From Clostridia bacterium (GTDB taxonomy: Bacteria > Bacillota > Clostridia > Oscillospirales > CAG-272): a stretch of DNA of 64,000 nt. Below the pieces are notes generated by a model. The model did no database searches, was not told where the DNA came from, and worked only from the letters and a program-made list of their open reading frames with translations. The translations under genes were made by a program, and so were the position numbers. The DNA is taken from assembly GCA_017408585.1 (NCBI GenBank), contig JAFQUJ010000017.1, positions 1 to 64,000 on the forward strand, in the 5' to 3' direction. Shown piece after piece: positions 34,874-45,176 of the stretch; within the stretch, counting starts at the first letter, position 1; every line of letters begins with the position of its first letter.

Positions 34874-37800
34874 TCACTTGCGGAACCAATAGTAATTTAC
34901 ATATGTTGATCTTAAATATGTTAAAGCTGTTGATGTGTTTGAAAGACCACTTATGCTATTACCGCTTGTATCATACTCAACATTCGAATAATACCATCCA
35001 CTTGTTGATACGAATTTTACGCCTGTAAGTCCATAACAGTTGTTAATTATTCCCTTACCTATCTTTTTCACACCACTTCCAATGGTTAGTGTTGTAAGAT
35101 TGCTACACATATCAAATGCGTAATTGCCTATTTTTGTAACACTGCTTGGTATTGTTATGCTTGTAATATTTCTACAGTTTCTAAATGCGCCTTCTTGTAT
35201 TTCTGCAACTCCGTTTGATATAGTTATACTTGTAAGTAAGGTACAACCATTAAATGCGCCATTACCAATAACCGTTACACCACTGGGTATAGTAAAACTA
35301 GTGTTAGATTTGTTCCTAGGATAAAGCAATAGCGTTTTTCCGTCTTTACTATATAATACTCCATCTAGCGATTTAAATGTTTGATTGTTTCCATCAACTA
35401 CTATGCTCGCAAACGAGGTACAGCCATAGAATACATTGTCGCCTATCGTGGTTACTTTTTCCGGGATCTCTATGCTTACAAGCGAGGTGCAACCAGAGAA
35501 CGCAAGGCTTGATATTGAAATTAGATTGTCAGGAAGAGTTATGCTTGCAAGCACCTTGCAACCATTAAACGCCGAGCCTCCTATTGAGGTTAGGTTAGAA
35601 GGTACTGTCACTTTTTTAAGCGCAATGCAATTATAAAATGTTTCGCTGTTTATTACGGTTACCTTCTCCGGAATCTCTATGCTTTCAAGCTTGGTGCAAC
35701 CATAAAATGCTGAGCTTCCTATTGAGGTTAGATTAGAAGGCAAGCTCACGCTTTTAAGTGATGAGCAACCATAGAATGTAGAATACTCTATCGCAGTTAC
35801 ACCACTTGGAATTTCTATGCCTTCAAGCAAGGTACAGCCATAAAATGCCGAGCTTCCTATTGAGGTTAGGCTAGAAGGCAAGGACACGCTTTTTAGTGAT
35901 GAGCAACCATAGAATGCTGAACCTCCTATTGAGGATAGGTTGGCAGAAAGGGTAACGCTTGCAAGAGAAGTACATCCATAGAATGTAGAATCCTCTATTA
36001 CAGTTACACCACTTGGAATTTCTATGCCTTCGAGCAAGGTACAGCCATAAAATGCCGAGCTTCCTATTAAGGTTAGGCTAGAAGGCAAGCTCACGCTTTT
36101 AAGTGATGAGCAACCATTAAACGCACCTGTTCCTATTTCTTTTACTTTATTAGGAATTGTTATACTGTTAAGAAAAGTACAATTGGAGAATGCAAAATTA
36201 TATATATATTCGGTGTCGGCGTGTATATCACAAGAGGTAATGCTTTCGTTCTTTGCTTTTACAAGTGCTCTATATGGGTTATCTTGGGTTCCCAAATAAT
36301 ATGCATTACTGTATGTGGTATACTCAAAATGCTCGCATCCATCAAATGCGTCATTACAAATAACTCTTGTATCTTCGTGAATTTCGCACGAGGTTATGCT
36401 AGTATTTTTTGCCTTTACGAGAATTACATATGGGTTTGTATCATTTCCAAGATAATATGCATTATCATATTCGTTATACTTAAGCGCAGAGCAACCATTA
36501 AACACACCCGTTCCTATCGAGGTTATTGTGCTTGGTATTGTTATGCTTTCGAGCGCTGTACAATTTGAAAACGCGTCTGATCCCATCGTAGTTACGCTGT
36601 CTGGAATTGTCACGCTTGTAAGCGCAGTGCAACCACGGAACGCGCCATTTGCTATCGAGGTTACGCTATCCGGAATTGTCACGCTTTCAAGTGCGGCACA
36701 TCCCGAAAACGCGGAATTTCCTATCAAGGTTCCACCATTTATAACTACTGTTTTCAAATTGCTTTTAGGAACATATGAAGCCACATGAGCAGGCATAGTA
36801 GCGTTTTCTATTGGACAACCATAGAAAGCATTGGTTCCTATTAAGGTTACACTATCAGGAATGGTTATTTCGGTTAGTCCGGTACAGCCATTAAATGCGT
36901 AATTATTTATAATTTCCAAGCCAGCTGGGAGCGTTACGCTTTCAATTGAGGTACAGCCACTGAAGGTATATGATAAAATCCTTAATGTTGTGCCTCCATC
37001 GCTCCAGCTTTCAACATATGTTCCCTTGGTTATGTTTACCTTTTTCAAGCTATTTGGAATATAATAGGTTTCGAAGTTTTGGTCAACCTCGGTTGCGTTG
37101 GTAAAGCTAGATGTTCCAAAGAAATAGCCCAAAACGGTTGTGCTTGAAGCTCCTTCTGATGCCATAAGGGTTTTTCCAATATATGGAGTGGTGAGCTCCT
37201 CAAGGCTTGAACAGCCGTAGAATACCTTCTCGCCTATCTCGTCGATTTTGTCGCCGAGGGTTACCTTTTTAAGATTGGAGCAGTTATAGAACGCGCCATA
37301 GAAAAGCTTTCCACCTGTTATTGTTACAGATTTAAGGCTTTCGGGGATATAATAGGTTGCGCTACTGCCCGATTTGTAATACTGTCTTGTTGCTACCCCA
37401 CTCTTATTTGATGTGCCAAAAATATAGCCAAACAAGGTTTTTTGTGATGCTGATGATTCACTATTACTTGCGCCAACAAAAGGAAGAGTTATGCTTTCAA
37501 GTCCTGTGCACGCACCAAACACACCCTCGGAGAGTGAGGTTACCTTGTCAGGAACGGTTATGCTTTTAAGTGAGGAACAGCCCCAGAAGGCATATGCGCC
37601 AATCAAGGTTACATTATCTAATGCGATAACCTCAAGTGATTTACAGTCTAGGAATGCACGCTCGCTAATTGTGCTAGCGGTGTTTTCGGGCATTCTTTTA
37701 AGGCTTGAACAACCCGAGAAGGCGTATGCGCCAATAGAATTTGCGGGCTTTTCGTATGTAACTCTTTCAAGTAGGTCACAGTTGACAAACGCATAATCGC

Positions 37801-39679
37801 AAATTGTTTGCTGATCTGTTACCTTTACTATTTTAAGAGATTTTGGGATTAAGAACGCATATCCGTTTTGCGTGGTGTGCTCGCTTGAATCACTTGTTAC
37901 ATATTGAGATGATGTAGATGACATTGAATTGTTGTCGCTTGAATCACCAAAAATATATCCAAGGGTTGAAAAGCGAACCTCCTCCGGTTGCTTGTTTTTA
38001 CCAATGAACGGAAGTGTTATCTCCTCAAGAGAATCGCACTTTCCAAATGCGCCATAGCGAATTTGTGTTATGGTTTTTGGAATAACGATGCTCTTAAGTC
38101 CTGTACAGCCATAGAATGAGTATTCACCGATTTCGGTCAAGGTGCTTGGAAGCGCTAATGCTTCAAGAGAGGTACAGTTTTTAAACACTCCCTTGCCGAG
38201 CGCCTTAAGCTCAAACTTAGGCATTGACTTCATTTTTGAGCAATTTTCAAATGCGTACTCTCCGACTTCGGTTAGAGTCTTTTCGTACACGATTTGCTCT
38301 AGCAAATCACAGTTGACAAATGCTCTTGCGCAAACAGAGCTTTGGTCTGTTATTGTTACCTTTTTAAGAGAGTCGGGAATCTTAAAGATATATCCCAATT
38401 GAGTGGTGTATTCGCTATCTTCACTGCTTGTCAAATAGCTTTTTGACGAGCTGTTCATGTTTCCGTCCTTGTCTCCATCACCAAAAATGTAGCCGAAGGT
38501 TGACCAGCGTGTTTCGTCGGGATTTCTGGTTTTTCCTATAAATGGTATTGTCAATTCTTTAAGAGCAGGACAGCCACCAAATGCGCCGAAGCCTATGGTT
38601 GTTACACTATTTGGAATAACCGCGCTTTCAAGAGAGGTGCAATCGAAAAACTCGTAGCTGGGAATTTCTGCTCCGCCATTGATTACTACCTTTTTCAAGC
38701 TTGAACCAAAGCTCAAGCAGTTAAGTAGCTCTGCGGGAACATTTATTTCTTCTATATTTAAATTGCTATCTTCTCCAAAGGCATTTTTATATACTACAAG
38801 CTCTTTGATGGTTATAGCATCCGAGGATGGGTACGACACATTATAGTCTATATCGTCCTTTACTAAAACGGTTAAGCTCTTGATATCACAGCCATCAAAC
38901 GCTTCCTCGCCAATAAAGGTTACGCCCATTGGAATTACAACAGTGCTTATATCGGTACGATCCTTAAATGCTCTTGATGCGATTGCATAGCTTTGCCCCT
39001 TATAGCTATCGGGCAAAACAAGAACAGATGCGCTTCCGTCATAGCTTGTAAGATAGTAGCGTCCATCATTTTCCACGAATGAAAAATCGTCCTCTTGAGA
39101 TATGAGTCCTGTTGTAAGTGAAATAAACACTATCGCTATTGCGAGCACAACTGCAATAACGAATATTGCCAGCGCTGAATATTTCACCTTGCCCTCAACA
39201 TGATTTCGATTGTAGTAAATTTCGTTTTGGTTAAGAGAACGAATTAGCACTACTGCAATCACGAGGGTAGCTAATGCGAATAGCACCCAGAAAAAGATAT
39301 ATGGCGCGCCGGTTAGCTGGTCATACAGGGTTTTGTTTGAAAAAATATTAATTCCTGTAAATATTGCAAGAACTATTGGAAGCAAGAATGCGATGGTTTT
39401 GAGCATTTTGAAAAGCTTATATCTTGCCTTTGCGCCTTTTTCAAGGTCTGCCTCCTCGCTTCTTAGACGAGCGCTTTCGGCGCTTTGAACCTTGCTTAGT
39501 GCGCTATTAAATTCGCTTCTCTCCTGAGAGAGTCGATTATAGTATCGGTCACGCTTGCTTGAATAAGTGCGCGACGCGTCGATTTCGACATCACCCTCGT
39601 ATGGGGGTGGTGTCGAGCCATCGAGCATTTGTATGTATTTTCTATCGGCGTGTTGCCTTGTCGTTTTTTTGAAGTCCAT
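34874..39679 (-). CDS. Giant membrane-anchored BspA-type leucine-rich-repeat protein
   Basis: 1601 residues. The shared module at 1-70 (KYIQMLDGSTPPPYEGD, YSSKRDRYYNRLSQERSEFN) precedes a basic stretch and three membrane helices (MLKTIAFLLPIVLAIFTGINIF, YIFFWVLFALATLVIAVVLI, ALAIFVIAVVLAIAIVFISL). From about residue 230 to the end there are several dozen LRR_5 units of about 23 residues (example CTSLESAVIPNSVTTIGFGAFGG). A 69-residue triplet of repeats is duplicated almost exactly. The C-terminus YLRSTYVNYYWFRK matches that of the neighbouring LRR protein. BspA-type LRRs bind host or bacterial surface proteins. The lack of a signal peptide and the presence of the module suggest insertion by the local machinery (inference). 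Confidence 0.85.
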   Translation of the reverse strand: MDFKKTTRQHADRKYIQMLDGSTPPPYEGDVEIDASRTYSSKRDRYYNRLSQERSEFNSALSKVQSAESARLRSEEADLEKGAKARYKLFKMLKTIAFLLPIVLAIFTGINIFSNKTLYDQLTGAPYIFFWVLFALATLVIAVVLIRSLNQNEIYYNRNHVEGKVKYSALAIFVIAVVLAIAIVFISLTTGLISQEDDFSFVENDGRYYLTSYDGSASVLVLPDSYKGQSYAIASRAFKDRTDISTVVIPMGVTFIGEEAFDGCDIKSLTVLVKDDIDYNVSYPSSDAITIKELVVYKNAFGEDSNLNIEEINVPAELLNCLSFGSSLKKVVINGGAEIPSYEFFDCTSLESAVIPNSVTTIGFGAFGGCPALKELTIPFIGKTRNPDETRWSTFGYIFGDGDKDGNMNSSSKSYLTSSEDSEYTTQLGYIFKIPDSLKKVTITDQSSVCARAFVNCDLLEQIVYEKTLTEVGEYAFENCSKMKSMPKFELKALGKGVFKNCTSLEALALPSTLTEIGEYSFYGCTGLKSIVIPKTITQIRYGAFGKCDSLEEITLPFIGKNKQPEEVRFSTLGYIFGDSSDNNSMSSTSSQYVTSDSSEHTTQNGYAFLIPKSLKIVKVTDQQTICDYAFVNCDLLERVTYEKPANSIGAYAFSGCSSLKRMPENTASTISERAFLDCKSLEVIALDNVTLIGAYAFWGCSSLKSITVPDKVTSLSEGVFGACTGLESITLPFVGASNSESSASQKTLFGYIFGTSNKSGVATRQYYKSGSSATYYIPESLKSVTITGGKLFYGAFYNCSNLKKVTLGDKIDEIGEKVFYGCSSLEELTTPYIGKTLMASEGASSTTVLGYFFGTSSFTNATEVDQNFETYYIPNSLKKVNITKGTYVESWSDGGTTLRILSYTFSGCTSIESVTLPAGLEIINNYAFNGCTGLTEITIPDSVTLIGTNAFYGCPIENATMPAHVASYVPKSNLKTVVINGGTLIGNSAFSGCAALESVTIPDSVTSIANGAFRGCTALTSVTIPDSVTTMGSDAFSNCTALESITIPSTITSIGTGVFNGCSALKYNEYDNAYYLGNDTNPYVILVKAKNTSITSCEIHEDTRVICNDAFDGCEHFEYTTYSNAYYLGTQDNPYRALVKAKNESITSCDIHADTEYIYNFAFSNCTFLNSITIPNKVKEIGTGAFNGCSSLKSVSLPSSLTLIGSSAFYGCTLLEGIEIPSGVTVIEDSTFYGCTSLASVTLSANLSSIGGSAFYGCSSLKSVSLPSSLTSIGSSAFYGCTLLEGIEIPSGVTAIEYSTFYGCSSLKSVSLPSNLTSIGSSAFYGCTKLESIEIPEKVTVINSETFYNCIALKKVTVPSNLTSIGGSAFNGCKVLASITLPDNLISISSLAFSGCTSLVSIEIPEKVTTIGDNVFYGCTSFASIVVDGNNQTFKSLDGVLYSKDGKTLLLYPRNKSNTSFTIPSGVTVIGNGAFNGCTLLTSITISNGVAEIQEGAFRNCRNITSITIPSSVTKIGNYAFDMCSNLTTLTIGSGVKKIGKGIINNCYGLTGVKFVSTSGWYYSNVEYDTSGNSISGLSNTSTALTYLRSTYVNYYWFRK
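35100..38950 (-). repeat. LRR_5 (BspA) coding repeats, first array
   Basis: Tandem units of about 69 nt. Runs near 35740-35780, 35876-35917 and 36081-36122 are nearly identical at DNA level, a sign of recent internal expansion and of likely copy-number change. Array limits are approximate. Confidence 0.8.
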
Positions 39680-39705
39680 TGTTATTTTCCTGTTTTGTTT
39701 ATTGT

Positions 39706-42700
39706 TTATTTGTTACGCCAATAATACTGGTCGTAACTAGATGTTAAATATTTCGCTGCAGTTGATGCATCTGACAAATAATTCAACGAGTAGCTTGGCG
39801 AGAAGCCAGACCAGGTTGAGTATTCCCATCCGGATGCATCTTCAAATATTACGCTTTTAAGTGCTGTACAGTATGAGAACGCATATATTTCGATAGTCTT
39901 TACACTAGCCGGAATAGTTATGCTTTCTAGCGCAGAACAGCTAGAGAACGCATTACCTTCTATTGTTTCTAAGACGCTTGGAAGCGTTATACTCTTAAGC
40001 TTGCTGCAACCACTGAAGGCGTATCCTCCTATTTCGGTTACACCACTTGGAATTGTTATGCTTTCAAGCGATGAGCAATGATAGAATGTTTGATATCCTA
40101 TTTTTGTAAGACCACTTGGAAGAGTAACTGTTTTTAATCTGTAACAGCACCAAAATGTAGCGTTTCCCATTGAAATTACGCTATCTGGTATCAAAACCTC
40201 TTCGAGCGAATTACATTCAAGGAACACGCTTTTGCCCAGTTCAGTTACACTGTTTGGAATTTTCACTGTTTTGAGATATTTAGAATATGCAAACGCCTCG
40301 TCTGCAATTATAGCCACGCTGTTTGGTATTTCGAAAGTTGTATCCTGTTTACCAATAGCATATAAAACAAGTGTCTTTCCGTCCTTGGAATAAAGAGAGC
40401 CATCAACTGACTTGTAATTTGCGTTGTCTTTACTTACCACAATGTTTTCAATTGCGGTACACTCCAAAAATGCTTGCTCTCCTATCTTGGTTAGTCCCTT
40501 TCCAATCGTTATGCTCTTAATTGCGTTATTGCCATAGAATGCATATGGCTTTATTTCTGTAATAGCATCCGGTATTACCAGCTCTGTTATAGTAGCACCG
40601 TTTATGTTCAAGCTATGTGAATAATTTTGAGGATTTGACCACTCGTCAAAGAAAGATATATTACACCATTGCTCTAATGTTCCAAGATAATTTACGATTT
40701 CAAGGCGGTTACAATTTATAAATTGTTGTTCTCCTATTTCGGTTACACTAGATGGAATTGTTATGCTTGTAATTCCTGCGCAATTACTAAATACGCAATC
40801 TCCTATTTTGGTTACGCCGTTTGGAATAACAACGCTTGTTATTGAATCGCAATTATTGAAAATATAGTCTTTTATTTCAGTAATGGAGTTAGGTATCACA
40901 AGGTCTGTCAAAAGAACGCCCTTTATACTAAATGTTTCAGCATAATATGTTGGAGTGGAATATTCATTACTAAATGAAATATTACACCATTTCTCTAGCG
41001 TTCCAAGATAATTGACTGTCGAAATGCTATAGCAGTAATCAAAGGCATCGTTTCCAACTTGGGATACACCATTTCCAATTGTCACGCTTTCAAGAGACTC
41101 ACAAGAACGAAAAGCACTATCGCCTATTGTTGTCACACTATCAGGAATTGTTATGCTTGTAAGAGAGTCACAGTCGTAGAACGCTGACGAATAGATAAAT
41201 TTTGTATTCTCATGTATTTTACAAGAGGTAATATTTTCGTCCGTCACATTTAGCAATAGCAAATAAGGATTGGTATCGTTTCCTAAATATAATGCATTAT
41301 CATATGCATTGCATTTCATAGCAACGCTATCTGGTAATATGTATTCTCCCATCTCGGTAATGCTACTTGGAATTGTTATTGTTTCAAGGAGATCGCAGTC
41401 ATAGAATGCATAGTTTCCTATTTTGGTCACTCCGTCGGAAATTGTTGCGCTTATAAGCGAGGTGCAATCTGAGAACGCATATGCACCTATTATTTTCACA
41501 TTACCCGGAACAACTATGCTTGCAAGTGCAGTACAGTTTTGGAATGCCGATTTTCCAATTGTCGTAACACCATCAGGAATTGTTATGCTTGTAAGTGCTG
41601 TGCAATTATAAAATGCGCTATTGTTAATATACTTTGTATCTTCATGTATTTGACAAGAGGCAATCTTCTTGTCATTTGCGTTCATGAGCCAAAGGAACGG
41701 ATTATCTGCGTTTCCAAGATAACTTGCTGTATCATACACATTATATTTAAGTGCGGTACAGTTAGAGAACGCATAATCAGCTATTGATGTTACGCTATTG
41801 GGGATTGTTACATTCTCAAGAGATGTGGCATTTGCAATCGCATATGTTCCTATTGCTGTCACACCTGATGGAATTGTTATCTTTGTTATGTCGTCCTGAT
41901 AATAAAATGCATATTTATATATTTCGTAATCTTTACCATTATAGCTATCGGGCAAGGTTATTTCCGTTATGTTGCCCTTGTACGCCATGAGATAAATTTT
42001 ATTATCTCTTGTCCAAAATACATAGTCGTTTATTGTTTTTAATACGCTTTGTTCACTTGATGAGGTGTGTATTATCAAGTCAGAATCACTTGCTGACGAA
42101 ATGTCAAGTGAGGTTAAATTGTAAATCTCCACTAACTTATTACAGTTGTTAAACGCATAATCTTCTATTGTAATAACATTAGACGGAATTGTTACGCTTA
42201 AAAGAGAATTACAGTTAGAAAATGCACTATTTCCTATTGTAGTCACACTAGATGGAATTGTTATCTGCGTAAGAGAGCTACAATTGGAAAACGCATTAGC
42301 GCCTATTGTAATTACGCCTTCTGGAATGCTTATACTTTCAAGTGCGGTACAACTACTAAATACAGCTTTTTCTATTATTGTAATCTGGCTTGGGATATTT
42401 ACACTTTTAAGCGAATGGCACGCACTAAATGCGCATTCTCCTATCTCTTTTACATTAGCGCCAAGAGATATCCTTTCAATTTCCGAGCAATTGCCAAACG
42501 CGCCATATGCAAGAGTTCCACCATTAACAGTAACGCTCTTTAATGTGTTTGGAATGAAATAATTATGATAATCTCTCCATTGATTTGAATAATGTTGTTC
42601 CGTTTTTTTTGCTCCGTCAAACTCGTTTGAACCAAAAATATGGCCAAAATTATTTGAATAATAGGAACTAGAGAAATCTTTATTTGAGCCAACAAATGGG

Positions 42701-44358
42701 ATTGTCAAGCTTTCGAGACTTGAGCACCCCTCTAATATCCCATCTGGTATCGTAGTTAATCCGTTTCCAATAACGAGTTCTTTTAGTGATGTGCAATATT
42801 TAAAGGCTTCTCTGCCCACTGAGGTTACACTATCTGGTATAGTTAAGCTTACAAGTGAGGAGCACCTAACAAACGCGCCATTGCCTATCTGCGTTACTTT
42901 GCTTGGAATTGTTATGCTTTTAAGAACAGAACAGCCTTGAAATGCACCATTCTCTATTCTTGTTAAGCTTTCAGGAAGCGTTATGCTTTCAAGAGCAGAA
43001 CAGCCTTGGAAGGCGGAGTTTCCAATTGCAGTTACGCTATCAGACATGGTTACACTTGTAAGCGCAGTACAGCCATGAAATGCCCTTCCTCCTATTGAGG
43101 TCACGCTATTTATTGTTACGCTCTTAAGCAATGTGCAATTTTCAAATGCATAGCTTGGTATTTCCTCTCCACCAATTATTGATACAGTTTCTACTGTATT
43201 AAACGAAAAATTATCAAGCACTCCTGCATAACAAGTAAGATTTTTTATGTTATTACAACCATTAAACGCCGAATATCCAACTGACGCATTTCCCTTAATT
43301 GTCAAGTTCGTGAGCGAGGTACATCCTTCAAACATTCCACTTGATATAGAGGTTATACCGCTTCCAATCACAACCGTTTCAAGCGCGGTACAGCCGCTAA
43401 ATGTGTCGCTTTGTATTGATTCAATGGTGTCAGCAATAATCAAGCTTTTAAGAGATGTATAATCTCGGAAATCTGCATACATCTGACCTTTTCCACCATT
43501 TATGAAAAGTGTTTCTATTGTTTTTGGCAGATTACCAACACTAGAAGCCGGAGCCTCAACATCCTTAAGCGATGTACAATTTCTAAAATTGCAGCTGCCG
43601 GTTGCTGTGGCAGGAATAACAAGCTTTGTCATGCTTTTAACATTATCGCCGGAGAAGGCCTCGTAACTTATTTGGTAAGCTTCTCCTTCGTATTTCTCGG
43701 GCAAAATTACAATTTCGGCATCTCCCTTGTATTCAATAAGAACGCAACCTCTGTCGCCCTTAATAAAAACAAAATCGTCCTTGCTTGAAACTGATGGCTT
43801 TGCTGAAAGGAACAAAATTCCAACCAATATAGTAACCGCAGTAACTATAATGGCAAGTGCGGAAAATTTCACTCCGTTTTTAACATTTGTTCTACTATAA
43901 TAAATTTCTTTTTTATATAGGCTAACGATAAGTATGATTGCCAAAATCACACTAGCAAACATACCAAAAATCCATATTGACTCAAAATCAATGGAGCTTA
44001 CATAATAATAGTTTCTTGAAAAAATATTAATTCCTGTAAAGACCACCAGCACAATTGGTAGCAAAAACGCAATGGTTTTGAGCATTTTGAAAAGCTTATA
44101 TCTTGATCTTGCCTTTGCCTCAATGTCTGCCTCCTCGCTTCTTAGACGAGCACCTTCGGCGCTTTGAACCTTGCTCAGCGCGCTATTAAATTCGCTTCTC
44201 TCCTGAGAGAGTCGATTATAGTATCGGTCGCGCTTGCTTGAATAAGTGCGCGATGCGTCGATTTCGGTGTCGCTCTCGTATGGGGGTGGTGTCGAGCCAT
44301 CGAGCATTTGTATGTATTTTCTGTCGGCGTGTTGCCTTGTCGTTTTTTTGAAATCCAT
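39706..44358 (-). CDS. Giant membrane-anchored BspA-type leucine-rich-repeat protein (paralogue)
   Basis: 1550 residues with the same plan as the next gene: shared module at 1-70 (KYIQMLDGSTPPPYESD), basic stretch, three membrane helices up to about 187, then dozens of LRR_5 units such as CTALTSVTMSDSVTAIGNSA. Two BspA-type inserts occur twice each (LGTLEKWCNISF / LGTLEQWCNISF, and SCQIHEDTKYI / SCKIHENTKFI). The C-terminus is YLTSSYDQYYWRNK. The first 240 nt are almost identical to the paralogue, while the LRR parts differ, so the presented surface varies while the anchor is kept. It follows the WXG-like gene by 13 nt. Surface adhesin or contact protein is the most likely role (inference). 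Confidence 0.85.
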   Translation of the reverse strand: MDFKKTTRQHADRKYIQMLDGSTPPPYESDTEIDASRTYSSKRDRYYNRLSQERSEFNSALSKVQSAEGARLRSEEADIEAKARSRYKLFKMLKTIAFLLPIVLVVFTGINIFSRNYYYVSSIDFESIWIFGMFASVILAIILIVSLYKKEIYYSRTNVKNGVKFSALAIIVTAVTILVGILFLSAKPSVSSKDDFVFIKGDRGCVLIEYKGDAEIVILPEKYEGEAYQISYEAFSGDNVKSMTKLVIPATATGSCNFRNCTSLKDVEAPASSVGNLPKTIETLFINGGKGQMYADFRDYTSLKSLIIADTIESIQSDTFSGCTALETVVIGSGITSISSGMFEGCTSLTNLTIKGNASVGYSAFNGCNNIKNLTCYAGVLDNFSFNTVETVSIIGGEEIPSYAFENCTLLKSVTINSVTSIGGRAFHGCTALTSVTMSDSVTAIGNSAFQGCSALESITLPESLTRIENGAFQGCSVLKSITIPSKVTQIGNGAFVRCSSLVSLTIPDSVTSVGREAFKYCTSLKELVIGNGLTTIPDGILEGCSSLESLTIPFVGSNKDFSSSYYSNNFGHIFGSNEFDGAKKTEQHYSNQWRDYHNYFIPNTLKSVTVNGGTLAYGAFGNCSEIERISLGANVKEIGECAFSACHSLKSVNIPSQITIIEKAVFSSCTALESISIPEGVITIGANAFSNCSSLTQITIPSSVTTIGNSAFSNCNSLLSVTIPSNVITIEDYAFNNCNKLVEIYNLTSLDISSASDSDLIIHTSSSEQSVLKTINDYVFWTRDNKIYLMAYKGNITEITLPDSYNGKDYEIYKYAFYYQDDITKITIPSGVTAIGTYAIANATSLENVTIPNSVTSIADYAFSNCTALKYNVYDTASYLGNADNPFLWLMNANDKKIASCQIHEDTKYINNSAFYNCTALTSITIPDGVTTIGKSAFQNCTALASIVVPGNVKIIGAYAFSDCTSLISATISDGVTKIGNYAFYDCDLLETITIPSSITEMGEYILPDSVAMKCNAYDNALYLGNDTNPYLLLLNVTDENITSCKIHENTKFIYSSAFYDCDSLTSITIPDSVTTIGDSAFRSCESLESVTIGNGVSQVGNDAFDYCYSISTVNYLGTLEKWCNISFSNEYSTPTYYAETFSIKGVLLTDLVIPNSITEIKDYIFNNCDSITSVVIPNGVTKIGDCVFSNCAGITSITIPSSVTEIGEQQFINCNRLEIVNYLGTLEQWCNISFFDEWSNPQNYSHSLNINGATITELVIPDAITEIKPYAFYGNNAIKSITIGKGLTKIGEQAFLECTAIENIVVSKDNANYKSVDGSLYSKDGKTLVLYAIGKQDTTFEIPNSVAIIADEAFAYSKYLKTVKIPNSVTELGKSVFLECNSLEEVLIPDSVISMGNATFWCCYRLKTVTLPSGLTKIGYQTFYHCSSLESITIPSGVTEIGGYAFSGCSKLKSITLPSVLETIEGNAFSSCSALESITIPASVKTIEIYAFSYCTALKSVIFEDASGWEYSTWSGFSPSYSLNYLSDASTAAKYLTSSYDQYYWRNK
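39850..43680 (-). repeat. LRR_5 (BspA) coding repeats, second array
   Basis: Tandem units of about 69 nt encoding the leucine-rich repeats of the 1550-residue protein; less uniform than the first array. Limits approximate. Confidence 0.75.
44119..44358 (-). repeat. Near-identical 5' coding block shared with 39440-39679
   Basis: The first 240 nt of the two LRR genes differ at only a small number of positions. Part of the block (around 34675-34740) is also almost unchanged in the Hint gene. Such uneven similarity between otherwise diverged genes points to gene conversion or recent module swapping. Confidence 0.8.
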
Positions 44359-44371
44359 TTCTCGCTCCTAC

Positions 44372-44665
44372 TTAATATACATTTCTCTTTTTATAGATTT
44401 GCGCTTCGTATTCGGGCAATCTTGAAAGTCTTTCGTCGATTGATGCTTGATTTTCGTCAACACAGCCCTTAACTGATGCGTTAAATCGGTCTATTACCGA
44501 TACAAATGCTTGAATTGCGCCATGAATGCTTTGGTCAAGGTTACCAATATTAGCATTTAGCTCCGAGGAGCACTTAATGGTGAGAGCCTCGACCTTGGCT
44601 TTGAACTGTTCTATTGCCGATCGAGCGCTTAAAAGCGCGTTATCTGTAACACTTATTTTATCCAT
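44372..44665 (-). CDS. Small helical WXG100-like protein
   Basis: A 97-residue all-helical protein with no membrane helix or signal. Two helices, about 10-35 (ALLSARSAIEQFKAKVEALT) and 45-75 (DQSIHGAIQAFVSVIDRFNA), are joined by a turn, the size and shape of WXG100 proteins, but there is no W-x-G. The assignment to the WXG100 group rests on length, helicity and position (4 nt after one small gene, 13 nt before an LRR gene). A chaperone or co-secreted partner role is inference. Confidence 0.55.
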   Translation of the reverse strand: MDKISVTDNALLSARSAIEQFKAKVEALTIKCSSELNANIGNLDQSIHGAIQAFVSVIDRFNASVKGCVDENQASIDERLSRLPEYEAQIYKKRNVY

Positions 44666-44669
44666 TACC

Positions 44670-45170
44670 CTAATCCTGCTCCTTTAATTCCTTGTATGCC
44701 CATTTGAAGAAATGGTGGCTATATTTATGATATAGCTTTCTTATTTTTCTATCGAACAAAACATCATAGATTGTCACTAGCTTTTTTAGAATACTCCTTT
44801 GCTCCTCACCCTTTATGTCGGTGAAAACAAATTCTCTTACTTTCATATAAAGCTCTGTAAAATCGCCGATGCTTGTTTCTCTGTCATAATTAAGCTCCCA
44901 CTTTGAGTCTGCGTCTGTTGCCGAGATTGGCTCTACAAACTCGCCGAGGTCGAGCGTATCTATTTTCTGCTGATAAATTTCAGTCGGTGGCTCGATTTTT
45001 TCGATTGATCCGTTTCCCTCGTTTCTTGTCATTTTGCAAACGAGAAATTTATCAACTATGCTTCCGTTATTATCATATCCTAGTATTGGATAAAGCAGGC
45101 TTGATGGAAAGCTTCTGTCGTTTTCAAAAAACGATTTCATTGCCCTGCTTATAATTTCGCGATATTCCAT
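44670..45170 (-). CDS. Conserved-looking protein of unknown function next to the peptidase effector
   Basis: A 166-residue soluble protein I do not recognise. It has no membrane helix or signal; the C-terminal third is basic and aromatic (IRKLYHKYSHHFFKWAYKEL) and the N-terminus is mixed. It starts 6 nt after the WXG/cysteine-peptidase gene and is followed after 4 nt by a WXG-like gene. The position directly behind a possible effector is where an immunity protein or dedicated chaperone would lie (inference from gene order only). Confidence 0.6.
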   Translation of the reverse strand: MEYREIISRAMKSFFENDRSFPSSLLYPILGYDNNGSIVDKFLVCKMTRNEGNGSIEKIEPPTEIYQQKIDTLDLGEFVEPISATDADSKWELNYDRETSIGDFTELYMKVREFVFTDIKGEEQRSILKKLVTIYDVLFDRKIRKLYHKYSHHFFKWAYKELKEQD

Positions 45171-45176
45171 TTTTAC

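Noticed and set aside
34874-44358. CRISPR-like or intergenic tandem repeats
   Set aside because: The regular repeats of about 69 nt are coding LRR_5 units in one open frame, not spacer-separated repeats.
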